Shown here: positions 45,079 to 55,150 of the stretch, one piece after another
Layout of the letters: each line of letters starts with the position of its first letter
Position numbering within the stretch: the stretch's first letter is position 1
From: Corythucha ciliata
Taxonomy: Eukaryota; Arthropoda; Insecta; Hemiptera; Tingidae
Assembly (NCBI GenBank): GCA_038030265.1
Contig: CM075937.1
Location: 46,790,198-46,854,197 of the forward strand
DNA: 64,000 nt
Direction of reading: 5' to 3'
Position numbers and translations under genes: made by a program
The notes under the pieces: model-generated
What the model was told of the DNA's origin: nothing
The model's input: the letters and a program-made list of their open reading frames with translations, nothing else
Database searches by the model: none

Positions 45079-46078
45079 TTCAACCTGCAGAGGGGTAAGA
45101 GGAACCCTGCCCGTCATCGAAGAGCCGAATGTTTTTGAGACTGTAATACAAGTGTCACCATTCTTTTCATAGGGGCATTCTTTCGGCGCGCGGTCTGTAG
45201 TTACTGCAGGATTCGGCCATTCATTCCGCCAGTGTGGTAAGTGCCTTCGGTTTAATTATACTGCGGTGCAATGCTGAAGTAGACACATTGCTTGAAATGT
45301 GGTGATAATCACGTCCTAAAGGATTGCCCCAAATCGGACGGCGAAGGAGTCTGCCCTCTTTGCTTTCTACGTCATCTAGCAAACAGTAGGGAATGTGAGG
45401 CCTACAAAGCCGCTGTAGAAGAGAACCGGAAAAAGTACTTGGACGTCTCGTTTTCAAAAGTAGTGTCTACAAGTAACAAGTTTGACGCTGTAAGTAATCT
45501 CAGTGACTCCCTCGAATATGACCAAAACGCGAATCTAATCGGCGTCGCTTCCGCAAAACGTTTGTCAGGACGCACCGTTCAGCTAAAGATTCCGGGCATT
45601 CCTCAGCTCCTTTCATTAAAGAACAACCACAAATAATTACTGATCCTCGCGAGAGAATCCAGATGGTAACCTAACCCTCACGCTACCTCAAAGACAGAAA
45701 AGTATTATCTTTAAAAAATTAGCTTCCAACATCCGGGCAGCCACTTATCTCAAAAAGAGATGATTGACAGCATCGGAAAAGTTTTGCTTAAGGGGGAGTT
45801 GCACATAATAATAATAATAATAATAATAATAAAGATTTATTGTTAGCACAACGAAAAAGTTGTAAAACAACGTCAGCAGAACAATGAACAATAAATAAAT
45901 AAATAATAAGAACAAATAGAATTGTCAAAACGAGCTGCGGTTCATGGAAGAATTGTACTCTTCCACCGAGTACGGCACCATGTCAATTAGAAGTTGCTTA
46001 AGCTGCCTTCTAAAGCCCTTTGCTGGCAGATTTTTTAGGCAGGTTGGCAGCTTATTAAACAACTGAGGCCCCACCACA
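45079..46078. repeat. 1-kb duplicated block of LINE F ORF1 plus LINE E 3' end (first copy)
   Basis: Nearly identical to 47409-48413, including the junction between LINE F and the (AAT)n tail of minus-strand LINE E. It ends abruptly at CCACCACAT, inside ORF2 of E, and replaces about 108 bp of copy 1 sequence (18371-18478). It arose after E had landed in F. Confidence 0.88.
45292..45636 (+). pseudogene. LINE F ORF1, zinc-knuckle end (duplicate)
   Basis: The frame reads CGDNHVLKDCP and CPLCFLRHLANSRECEAYK, the second and third knuckles of a Jockey-type ORF1. The first knuckle lies just upstream in another frame (CGKCLRFNYTAVQC near 45232-45273). The 114-codon sequence is the same as at 47622-47966. 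Confidence 0.8.
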
Positions 46079-46708
46079 TATAGATAATATAAAAAACATT
46101 TATCTACGTCGAAGAACGATTTCATTCGCGAGTCAATAAATCTTGTTTTTCTTTCGTTCATCGGGCCTTCTTTTTACGCGAATGAAAAAGTGGCGAAGGA
46201 AGGTGTTCGACGGAACTTGGAAAGAAAAAAAAAAAAGGGAAACAGCATCTAAAAATCCAGTTACTTCGTTTGTTTTTCAAGAGATATTGGGAGGTGTGAG
46301 AGTGAGAGTGCTTTTGGGTAGAGAGGGGGGAGGGTGTAATCCCCGATATTTCCTTTCCTACAATTTATCTTATTTCACATTATGTTTATCGTTCCATACT
46401 TCCGACAAAAGAATACCTAGGTACATGATTTGTTTTGATTTGCTGGGTGTTCCCGGTTCCACACCGAATGACCCAACGTTTCATTATGCGCATCAATAAA
46501 TGTTGATTTGAAGTCGAAAAGAGTCCCTCCACGGCTCGACGCGGAAAATACGGAGCCATCCTGCGTCAATCGGATCACCTGTAGCAAAATTGGAAAGCTA
46601 ATTATTTCGATCTATTTGTTGAGTTTGTTATTTGTTGTATAGTTGTAGAGTTTGAATAATAGTTTTTCAGCGGTTAACTTAGCCTTTAAAAACCCAAACG
46701 AACTAGGT
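46079..46708. other. Continuation of duplication copy 2
   Basis: Matches 18480-19083. Ends at AACTAGGTAT. The next shared base is near 61382, so about 14.7 kb has been inserted here with loss of about 25 bp. No gene. Confidence 0.75.
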
Positions 46709-46732
46709 ATTTTTAACGGCTAATTTAACCGC

Positions 46733-47287
46733 GTGCCTTTTTCATACACTAAAGCAATTATAAAAGATAAAGCGGAACTTCAAGCAGAAAGGGAACAACA
46801 GCGATTAGAGTTCAAAAAACGAGTTGTTTTGAATCGGTTTGATAGCAATGATTCGGGTCCTTATTCTGTATTTGTTGAAGGAGAGGGGAAAAACTTAGGA
46901 AACGCCCACCCAATGTTGTTTGGTAAATGGTTATTCCAAGATCCTAAGATAGACCATAATTGTATAACGGGCATCTATGTTACGGGAATCAACAGGATAA
47001 AAATAAATACCTCCACTGGTGAAATAGAATGTGATATTTTGAAAAAACAAAATCTAATTGTTTATATCCCAGATTTTCTACTTGTTAAAAAAGGGGTTAT
47101 TAGAAACTTGGATGCTAGCTTGAGTGAAAAAGAGATATTGGAAAATATAAAATCCCCAATCCCCCCTATTGCTGTAGAAAGACTCCGTAAATTTGAAACG
47201 GTTAAGGATAAAGTTAAAGTTTCTCCTCTGCTGACGTGTGTAGTGTCTTTTAGAGGACAAGCCATTCCTGAAGCAGTGTCAATATAA
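46733..47287 (+). pseudogene. LINE F ORF1, N-terminal and middle part (Jockey-like gag)
   Basis: The 184-codon frame has SYTKAIIKDKAELQAEREQQ, a Jockey-type lead-in, and ends LLTCVVSFRGQAIPEAVSI, the conserved block just before the zinc knuckles. The 5' end is truncated. The knuckle part resumes near 47501 after about 200 bp of foreign or rearranged sequence. Confidence 0.8.
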
Positions 47288-47408
47288 AATGGTACTATCC
47301 GCGCGCCGAAAGAATGCCCCTGACGAAAAATTCCTTCCAACCACCCCCTCGTCTGATATACTGCCTTTTCTAAAAAAGATGATGGCCCACGGAGCAAGGA
47401 GGCCGACC
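47288..47408. other. Break in LINE F ORF1
   Basis: GCGCGCCGAAAGAATGCCCC at about 47300 recurs inverted as GGGGCATTCTTTCGGCGCGC at about 47503. The sequence between the two splits ORF1. It may be an inversion or small insertion; the mechanism is not clear. Confidence 0.5.
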
Positions 47409-48135
47409 ATCAACCTGCAGAGGGGTAAGAGGAACCCTGCCCGTCATCGAAGAGCCGAATGTTTTTGAGACTGTAATACAAGTGTCACCATTCTTTTCAT
47501 AGGGGCATTCTTTCGGCGCGCGGTCTGTAGTTACTGCAGGATTCGGCCATTCATTCCGCCAGTGTGGTAAGTGCCTTCGGTTTAATTATACTGCGGTGCA
47601 ATGCTGAAGTAGACACATTGCTTGAAATGTGGTGATAATCACGTCCTAAAGGATTGCCCCAAATCGGACGGCGAAGGAGTCTGCCCTCTTTGCTTTCTAC
47701 GTCATCTAGCAAACAGTAGGGAATGTGAGGCCTACAAAGCCGCTGTAGAAGAGAACCGGAAAAAGTACTTGGACGTCTCGTTTTCAAAAGTAGTGTCTAC
47801 AAGTAACAAGTTTGACGCTGTAAGTAATCTCAGTGACTCCCTCGAATATGACCAAAACGCGAATCTAATCGGCGTCGCTTCCGCAAAACGTTTGTCAGGA
47901 CGCACCGTTCAGCTAAAGATTCCGGGCATTCCTCAGCTCCTTTCATTAAAGAACAACCACAAATAATTACTGATCCTCGCGAGAGAATCCAGATGGTAAC
48001 CTAACCCTCACGCTACCTCAAAGACAGAAAAGTATTATCTTTAAAAAATTAGCTTCCAACATCCGGGGCAGCCACTTATCTCAAAAAGAGATGATTGACA
48101 GCATCGGAAAAGTTTTGCTTAAGGGGGAGTTGCAC

Positions 48136-48136
<1 letters not shown>
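47409..48136 (+). pseudogene. LINE F ORF1 zinc-knuckle end (second copy of the block) and spacer
   Basis: Contains the same 114-codon knuckle frame (47622-47966), then an untranslated spacer to AGGGGGAGTTGCACAT. There the AAT-tailed 3' end of minus-strand LINE E begins. Confidence 0.8.
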
Positions 48137-48167
<31 letters not shown>

Positions 48168-48258
48168 GATTTATTGTTAGCACAACGAAAAAGTTGTAAA
48201 ACAACGTCAGCAGAACAATGAACAATAAATAAATAAATAATAAGAACAAATAGAATTG

Positions 48259-51060
48259 TCAAAACGAGCTGCGGTTCATGGAAGAATTGTACTCTTCCAC
48301 CGAGTACGGCACCATGTCAATTAGAAGTTGCTTAAGCTGCCTTCTAAAGCCCTTTGCTGGCAGATTTTTTAGGCAGGTTGGCAGCTTATTAAACAACTGA
48401 GGCCCCACCACATGAGGGTTGAGAGACTCGGAGCGAGCCAAGCGACATCTTTCGGGGACCAGCTCACCTCTTTTGCGAGTGGGATATCCATGCTGGTGGG
48501 ACAGAATTGTGCCCGTGTCAACCGACTCCTTAGTGAGGCAGAGTATTTCCAAAATGAAGGCCGCGTAGATGGTGGGGACTCCAAGCTCCCTGAACAAAGG
48601 TCGGCATGTATCCCGGGATTTCACACCGGCAAGCACACGGATGGCCTTCTTCTGCAGTTTAAATACCTTGCAGGTGTGAGCTGAATTTCCCCAAACAGAA
48701 ATTCCATACGTCATTTTCGAGTGGAAAATGGCAAAATAAACCATCTTCACAACACTTTTAGACAGCGAAGTGGAGAGCCGACGCAAAACGAACAAGGAAC
48801 TTGACAACGTCGAGCACAAGGCATCAATATGAGCTACACCAGACAAACGTGAGTCGATATTTATCCCCAAGAACTTCACACTATTATTGTTAACGTTGCT
48901 GCAGGTGAGGTTGATACTCAAGTCTTGAGTCTTGGAAGTATTCAGCAAGAGACGATTCGACAGACACCAGTCACTGATCAACGCCGTGGATCCGTCGACC
49001 ACGGAAACAGCGTCTTCGAGCGATGAACCGGAGCAAATAATCGTGACGTCGTCGGCATATAGAATAGTCTGAGAATTGACAGAATTGGTGTTTTGCGGGA
49101 GATCGTTAACGTACAGACTGAAAATAGGAGGACCAGAGATCGAGCCCTGCTTAACCCCAATGTCCTTGGCCGGTAAAAGAGTCGAACATTGTCCAGCGAA
49201 AGACACAGACTGCCGCCAGCCCGAGAGCGTCGAGAGAACCGTGGCGACCGCTGAAACGTCAAATCCCAGGTAAAAGAGTTTCGAGGATAAAATGTTATGA
49301 TCGATAGTGTCGAACGCGCAGGACAAGTCAAATAGTCGTAAGACTGTTTTATTCTTTTTTTCCGCACCCTCAAGGCAACGGCACACCAACCCCAAGGCAG
49401 CCATCGAGGTAGATTTACCCCGCCGAAAACCGTACTGGTCCTTGGATAGCACGGCCGATTTCTCAAGAAAGGTCGATAGCCGCTTATTCATTAACGTCTC
49501 GAAGATCTTCAGGAACACACAAGTAATGGAAATCGGACGGAACTCACAATATTCAGCTTGACCCTTCTTAGGCACAGGAATAACCCGTGCGATTTTAAGA
49601 GAATCTGCTACGATTCCCGTTTTGAAGAACGAATTCAGCACGTAGGCCAGAGGTTCCAAAATTACAGCCCCGATACTACGGACGAAACTCGCGGTGAAAC
49701 CATAAATGTCCGGTGAGCTAGTTAACTTCAAGCCCCCCAGAACCGCAAAGACCTCCTCCACTGACGCCTCGGTGAAAGTGAGAGGCTCAGAAGGGATACA
49801 CGTGTCCGGAAGAAAATCCTCGAAACTCTTAGATGACGGTGGCAACTCAGCAATCCTATCGTGCGCCGCATTGATGAAGAATTCGTTAAAACCATCCGCT
49901 GAAAGATCCGATTTATTAGGGGAGTCCCTCAAGAGAGCGTTCCCAAGTTCATTTCTGACAATTTGCCATGCCGTTCGAGACTTGTTTGCTGAGCTCTGAA
50001 TTTTCTCGTCGTTGTGTGATATTTTTGCCTGCTTTAAGCATCGGCGATAGTCTTTTCGAGCAGCCATAAGAGCGGGTCTCCAATCATGTGAGGCTGACGT
50101 GTCAGATCGCTCTAGGCGAAGGAGCTGGAGACAGTGCTCTCTTTTTCCCTGTAATTCCGACGTGTACCACTGGTACCTCCCCGAGCGGGAAGGTCGTCTA
50201 TTGCTTTTTGAAACCCAAGGGCAGTACATGTCAACTAAAGGCAATAGAGTCTCCAAGAAAGAGTCGCACGCCTCACTGGAAGAAGCCAGATACACACCAT
50301 GCCAAAGGCCTGGCATGGAAAGGGCCCTCCGAAGAGAACAAACATTCAGAGATGCAAAGTCTCGCCGAGAAACTCCACACCCCTGCTCCACTGATGACAC
50401 CGTGTCACAGAGCCGACCGGGAGAAAGCCCAACACCAAACTCTATAGCTCTGTGATCCGAAAAACTCTCTTCACAGATTCGGCTACAAAATTTCGTCGGA
50501 TGTACATTAGTTAATACCACATCCAGTGTCGACTGAGAGCCATTGTAGTGAGTCCTTGTATGTTCTGACACGGTTGAGCAAAGCCCAAAGGCACGAATGA
50601 GATTCATTAAATCCTGACGCTGAGCGTTCTCTGTTTCCATATGGATATTGAGGTCCCCAACTATCACTATGGGTGACTTATATCGAGTGAGCCGTTCCAG
50701 AAAGGAGGCAAACATGTCGATGAATACGGTGAAGGAAGAAGAAGGAGGCCGATATATGCAACACAGTATAATGTCGACATCAGGCAAACTCACCGCCGAG
50801 ATTTCCATCAACCTATCAACTGAGAGGTTAGTTAGACAAGGCAGCGTCGTCGCACTGACCGAGCTCCTACAATAAATGGCAGAGCCTCCATGAGAACCCT
50901 CCGCACGGCAGTAGAACGAGATGCACTGAAAATTGTCCGGAACGTGAAACCTGAGTTCTCCGTCACTCAGCCAATGCTCCGTAACAGCTAATACACATAC
51001 CTCGGAATGATGGGACAAGTAAACATTGACTTCATTCAGCTTGTTAGGAAAGCTCTGCAT
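48259..51060 (-). CDS. LINE E ORF2: APE endonuclease and reverse transcriptase, 933 aa
   Basis: The endonuclease covers about residues 1-210 with VGDLNIH at 134-140, STLDVVLTN near 177 and FSDHRAIEF at 200-208. RT covers about 490-760: VIPVPKKG (493), QYGFRRGKST (542), LFDLSCAFDTIDHN with the first catalytic Asp (576-589), VKQGSISGP (636-644) and ILYADDVTI with the catalytic YADD (668-671). A thumb follows; there is no RNase H. The frame is also open upstream of the Met (CLYSN), so the true start could be earlier. The gap to ORF1 is only 35 bp, which suits reinitiation. The protein nicks target DNA and copies its RNA. Confidence 0.92.
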   Translation of the reverse strand: MQSFPNKLNEVNVYLSHHSEVCVLAVTEHWLSDGELRFHVPDNFQCISFYCRAEGSHGGSAIYCRSSVSATTLPCLTNLSVDRLMEISAVSLPDVDIILCCIYRPPSSSFTVFIDMFASFLERLTRYKSPIVIVGDLNIHMETENAQRQDLMNLIRAFGLCSTVSEHTRTHYNGSQSTLDVVLTNVHPTKFCSRICEESFSDHRAIEFGVGLSPGRLCDTVSSVEQGCGVSRRDFASLNVCSLRRALSMPGLWHGVYLASSSEACDSFLETLLPLVDMYCPWVSKSNRRPSRSGRYQWYTSELQGKREHCLQLLRLERSDTSASHDWRPALMAARKDYRRCLKQAKISHNDEKIQSSANKSRTAWQIVRNELGNALLRDSPNKSDLSADGFNEFFINAAHDRIAELPPSSKSFEDFLPDTCIPSEPLTFTEASVEEVFAVLGGLKLTSSPDIYGFTASFVRSIGAVILEPLAYVLNSFFKTGIVADSLKIARVIPVPKKGQAEYCEFRPISITCVFLKIFETLMNKRLSTFLEKSAVLSKDQYGFRRGKSTSMAALGLVCRCLEGAEKKNKTVLRLFDLSCAFDTIDHNILSSKLFYLGFDVSAVATVLSTLSGWRQSVSFAGQCSTLLPAKDIGVKQGSISGPPIFSLYVNDLPQNTNSVNSQTILYADDVTIICSGSSLEDAVSVVDGSTALISDWCLSNRLLLNTSKTQDLSINLTCSNVNNNSVKFLGINIDSRLSGVAHIDALCSTLSSSLFVLRRLSTSLSKSVVKMVYFAIFHSKMTYGISVWGNSAHTCKVFKLQKKAIRVLAGVKSRDTCRPLFRELGVPTIYAAFILEILCLTKESVDTGTILSHQHGYPTRKRGELVPERCRLARSESLNPHVVGPQLFNKLPTCLKNLPAKGFRRQLKQLLIDMVPYSVEEYNSSMNRSSF

Positions 51061-51095
51061 ATTCGAGTATAAACACTTGAAACCGGGACCGCGCG

Positions 51096-52025
51096 TTAGT
51101 CAATCAGATCCGGAGGTTGTATTCGATGACGTGTCAGACTTAGAAGATGCTGCTGTTTGTGAAGAAATTGACCAAGACTCAGCCAATATGCACCCTCGAG
51201 GCCACAATCAGGATTTTCTATTTTCCCGTAATCAACTTCGTCAACTATAATTCTGAACGATGAGTATGAGTCGTGTCTTGTTTTCAGCTTCATAGTAACG
51301 GCCTCACACCCCAAATTCAAAGTCGAGAGAATGGCAGAGAAATCCTCAACACTTGTTTCAGGATGTAGCCGAGAAATGAACAAACCTCTTTTCCGAGGTG
51401 CAGTTTGCAAACGAGAACTAGAATTTTGCCCTGTTAGTACGTTCCGGGATCGCAGCTGATTATTACGGGTTGTCTTTAAGTGTGTAGATCTAATACCGCT
51501 CGTAGGTAATGTAGAGAGGCTGCTCAAGGAATTTGCTGTGTCCCCCTTGCCACGAGGGCGCGGGATTATGTCATTTTTCCCGATTGAAGTGGGAGGATTC
51601 GATTTGACGTTGTTTTTGTTGACACTGCCACGCTTGTCAGTGGACATCGCACCTTGCAGGTGATTCGTCGTATCAACATTCATGAAACAATTCATTAATT
51701 TATCGAACTTAGCCGATATGTCAAGTTTAAAAGACGTAAATTCCTCCTTCAAAGAGGAAAAGTCATCGTTACCTTGAGGCGACAAATTCGTCGAGACTGA
51801 CGGCTGCAGAGCAGGCGGCGTTAGTGTAGGAGTCGCGGGTCTGCATGTAGGACAAAACCAGAATATAATGCCCACATTTTCCCCGATAATTTTTCCAGCT
51901 TGTCTTGTTAAACCGGAGCACGCGACATGAAAAACATGTTCACACGGACCGCTACAAGTAATCACAAGATCCGAAAGACATATGTTTTTAGAGCACCCAA
52001 AGCAGCTACTGACCTCGTCCGCCAT
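51096..52025 (-). CDS. LINE E ORF1 with PHD-like zinc finger, 309 aa
   Basis: Starts MADEVSSCFGCSKNICLSD. Residues about 8-60 have the spacing C-x2-C, C, H-x4-C and WFCPTC, which is a PHD finger as found in ORF1 of several CR1-clade LINEs. Residues about 90-120 are a possible coiled coil (EEFTSFKLDISAKFDKL). The rest is basic and Ser-rich, with RGLFISRLHPETSVEDFSAI near residue 215, an RRM-like strand block. It should bind RNA or chromatin. Confidence 0.85.
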   Translation of the reverse strand: MADEVSSCFGCSKNICLSDLVITCSGPCEHVFHVACSGLTRQAGKIIGENVGIIFWFCPTCRPATPTLTPPALQPSVSTNLSPQGNDDFSSLKEEFTSFKLDISAKFDKLMNCFMNVDTTNHLQGAMSTDKRGSVNKNNVKSNPPTSIGKNDIIPRPRGKGDTANSLSSLSTLPTSGIRSTHLKTTRNNQLRSRNVLTGQNSSSRLQTAPRKRGLFISRLHPETSVEDFSAILSTLNLGCEAVTMKLKTRHDSYSSFRIIVDEVDYGKIENPDCGLEGAYWLSLGQFLHKQQHLLSLTRHRIQPPDLID

Positions 52026-52042
52026 CTTTTTTCTTTTTTATA

Positions 52043-52409
52043 TGTGTTTCCTCGACCCCCCTCCAATCATACCTCGCCTACTCCGCGTTACGGAAATTAC
52101 CGCCGTATTTCTGCACCAATCGTGGACTTCAAGGGCTCATTTAAATCTTCAGGAAATTCCGCACAAGCGTACGATCTTCCTTTTTCATATTTCATCCCCA
52201 AAATAACTGTAAAACGCACACAAACTTTTACCTTGAAAATTCACACTCTTTTGACGACTTATTTAGGAAAGCAAGATCGTACGCTTGTGCGTAATTTCCT
52301 GAAGATTTAAATGAGCCCTTGAAGTCCACGATTGGTGCAGAAATACGGCGGTAATTTCCGTAACGCGGAGTAGGCGAGGTATGATTGGAGGGGGGTCGAG
52401 GAAACACAT
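52043..52409. mobile_element. Hairpin MITE, 136-bp arms, GTTTCCTCGACCCCCC ends
   Basis: Left arm 52043-52178, right arm 52273-52409, closely inverse. The ends share TTCCTCGACCCCCCTCC with the hairpin at 60207-60380. It lies against the 5' end of LINE E. No ORF. Confidence 0.75.
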
Positions 52410-52436
52410 GTACAACTCCCGCCCCTTAACATGGTC

Positions 52437-52705
52437 CAAGAAAATAAAGATATCGATGATGTGTCCAGCGGTGATTATTCCAGGGGTTTAAATAATCTTA
52501 CGCTATTGCAGTGGAACGCACGTTCTCTCAAACCAAGACCCTGCCCCCCTATTCTGTAACTCTTAACGCGTGCGTTAGCGAAATAAACAAGGTGAATAAT
52601 TGAAAGTAATCAGCTGAGAAATTTTGCTAACGCGCGCGTTACGAGTTACAGAATAGGGGGGCAGGACTACTAGAAACATTATTAGAAAACTGTCAATAAG
52701 TTTAA
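52437..52705 (+). pseudogene. LINE F ORF2, first codons of the endonuclease
   Basis: From about 52430 the frame reads NLTLLQWNARSLKP (52494-52535), the classic opening of a LINE endonuclease. After the 126-bp hairpin it continues LLETLLENC (about 52668-52694), then is lost. With ORF1 at 46.7-48.1 kb it shows LINE F on the plus strand, with LINE E lying between its ORFs. Confidence 0.75.
52540..52665. mobile_element. 126-bp hairpin MITE, CCTGCCCCCCTATTCTG ends
   Basis: CCTGCCCCCCTATTCTGTAA and TTACAGAATAGGGGGGCAGG are perfect inverses; the arms continue into CGCGTGCGTTAGC/GCTAACGCGCGCG. AC (or GAC) flanks both sides. It splits the LINE F endonuclease in frame. Confidence 0.8.
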
Positions 52706-53195
52706 TTTTACCTCCAAAATAACAAATTGCGAGGTTTCATTTTTGTGTTTTTTTTTTCTGGCGAGCCTTTTTTTTTAGTTCGGGTCGGGGAACGGTAAAC
52801 TAATAAAAAAGGTTGTCTCCCAACCTAGCGGAATTTCGGAAAAGTGCAAATAGTCATTTCGATCAGAAATGGGTCACTGGTTTTTCTCTGTCCAGTCGCT
52901 TTTTGTACACGCTGTAGATTAAATGAATATTTAATTATTGTTTCAATCATTAAAGAATGGGTAAAGCCCATTAACCGCAGTTCGATTTATATTAGTGTTC
53001 GAATGGCGCAGCGATGGGTCTGGCCTCTTGGCGGATAGTTCCTCTCGGTAACGTCAATTTCCGTATTGCACGTGATGCAATTTGAGTTACAGGTTTAGAA
53101 AGGCTGTCCTCGTTCATATACGTATTTCACCGGGTGTTTCACCATGCAGGCCAATGTGATTCTAACTTACAAGTGCGAATATGGGAGTATATATG
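52706..53195. other. Unassigned AT-rich sequence
   Basis: No protein or repeat recognised; the small ORF at 52844-53038 is not supported. Confidence 0.5.
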
Positions 53196-54150
53196 TATAA
53201 GCTGACCCGGCAAACGTTGTTTTGCCATATAAATAATTTCCTTGTAATTTCTAGTGTAGACAAAAAATAGCTTACTTATTGCAAGTATATATCGATGTTA
53301 GAATGTGTATATTGTATGTATGTAAGAATGTGGTATATGCGTGAAATAAGCATGGAGCGCTGTGAACGATGAGGGAATACAAAAATAACAAAAGGCAAAC
53401 ATTATTTTTAAATTATAAAGTTTATTATCAATCTCGTAATGCTATAGCGTGAACAATATTTTTTGTTAGTCCATCTTTAGCTAACACAAACACCTGTTAC
53501 CTACCACTGTTACCGACAAATACCTGTTGTCGTTGTTGATCATTTTTTATTCGTCTATTGACTGTGAAACGGCGTGATTGTCGTTGTTCTAATCTTCTGA
53601 CATTACGTTCAGCTCGTGTATCTTCTGGCTCTTCTTGATGCAATTGCGCCATTCTGACACGTGCATCAGTATTTTGTTGCTGGATTTGTCCTTCTGTTCT
53701 TTCGGATCTGCTATTTCGCAAGTTTCGAGCTTTACTTGTACTGCGGCTCAAATCAGCCCCTTTGCGTTTTCTTGGCATTGCTCACTCTACAAAACATTGA
53801 TCAGTTTTCGACCGGAGAAAACAAATGATTAAATTACTAAAATGGCTATTAAAAAATAATGGTTGATCGTAGAAAGGTGAAAATTGAGGATTGTATGTAT
53901 TTTTGTATGTTGTATCATAAAAATAAAAAAAAAAATAAAAAAAAAAAAAAATAGAAATTTAAAATTTTGTCTAAAAAATAAAAAAAAATTAGGGGTGGAC
54001 TACCCTTAACATTCAGAGGGATGAAAAATAGATGTTGGCCGATTCTCATAGATACCGGATAAGCACAAAAAATTTCATCAAAATCGGTCAAGCCGTTTCG
54101 GAGGAGTATGGCAACGAAAACTGTGACACGAGAATTTTATATATATTAGA
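53196..54150 (-). mobile_element. Helitron-like element, internally deleted
   Basis: On the minus strand it would begin TCTAATATATATAAAATTC at 54150 and end CGTTTGCCGGGTCAGC at about 53201. From memory, arthropod Helitron/Helentron copies have ends of this kind; I could not check. Between them lie a low-complexity A/T region (53920-53990) and a small basic ORF. The rest of a Rep-helicase is missing. Confidence 0.6.
53497..53778 (-). pseudogene. Basic N-terminal ORF of a Helitron-type protein, 93 aa
   Basis: Starts MPRKRKGADLSRSTSKARN, then an Arg/Gln/Glu-rich helical region with repeated RR/EQRQ units, and a stop. This looks like the leading part of Helitron Rep-helicase ORFs in arthropods. 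No Rep or helicase motif remains. Alternatives: a charged ORF by chance, less likely given the terminal motifs around it. Confidence 0.5.
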
Positions 54151-55150
54151 AGATATAGTCATTCGAAGAGAATGGCACGTGCAATTAGGTGAAGCTGTAG
54201 AGAATGGCCATAAAAATGAGAAGGTATGTTTTTGAGAAATTTGAGTGCCCGTGGTTTTATTGGTGGATCATCAGCAGAATTTCTAGACGATAATCGTGAG
54301 GGAAAAATAATGTCTCAACTTTCGCCGATTTCTCTCATGTACAAACGGCAAAGTTTTTCCTGAAAGAAATGTTAATATTAAAACTCATAGTGGCAATGTA
54401 GTGCAGTTTTGCCCTTTAAATAGCATTGCACTTACAAAAGGCATGTCTTCGAGCCTGCCTATGTCAATGCGGATCTTTCAAAGGAACATCGATAGCTTCA
54501 CTGCCGATGCGTGAGTCTATTATAGATGCGCGACCAAGTTTTCACCCTTTAGTGCTTGAACGTCATGAAGTGCATTTCCTCAGCCTCTCAACAATGACGG
54601 TTGCCAGAGTCAAGAATGCTACGAGAACAGTCCAAATACAAATTTATCAGACATTAGCTATAGTGACTTGGAATGACGAAACTATGCGAAACTATGCTTG
54701 GTGCGAAACTATGTTTCGCACTGAACACACTTCTCACTTCTCTTCATAAACTATACCATAGTATACATGGTACGTCCGTGCACGTACACTGAACGTCCGT
54801 GCACGTACACTGAATGTCCGTGTTAAAAACACTTCAGTTTCAAATAACACTGACCGACACAGAAACTTCTAACGACACTCAGTAGCGGACTGCGGTACGG
54901 GGCGCAGGGGGGGGTGCCTTGTTTAAGTGGGCGCCGGTAATTTCGAATATTTTTGGCTGAATTACATATAACTTGTAACTCGTGTAGAGAGAATGAACTC
55001 CCATTCCTTAAAATGCAATTATTTAATTCCTAGTCGATTATCCAGTCAGTTATTGTTCTTTCGTTGACTAGGTAAGTTAAGCTTGTTTCTCTGGTTTTAA
55101 GTTTTCGACCGACTGTAAATTTAAATTTTTATTTAAATTTAATGTTATAA
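54151..55150. other. Unassigned; short GTCCGTGCACGTACACTGAA repeats
   Basis: No gene supported. Two and a half 22-bp units of CGTCCGTGCACGTACACTGAA lie at about 54773-54832. The 107-codon ORF at 54426 matches nothing I know. Confidence 0.5.

Larger units (their letters stand above)
48137..52035 (-). mobile_element. LINE E: full-length CR1-like LINE with both ORFs open
   Basis: Minus strand. A short 5' leader (about 52035-52026), ORF1 (51096-52025), ORF2 (48259-51060), a 120-bp 3' UTR and an (AAT)n tail on the plus strand, about 48137-48166. No stop or frameshift breaks either ORF. It sits in the ORF1-ORF2 spacer of LINE F. A target duplication is not clear because a hairpin MITE adjoins its 5' end; ACAT on both outer sides is a candidate. 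The uninterrupted ORFs suggest a young element. Confidence 0.88.

Noticed and set aside
54426..54749. 107-codon ORF as a host exon
   Set aside because: Cys-rich start but no recognisable domain and repeated GCGAAACTATG pieces at its end; not supported.
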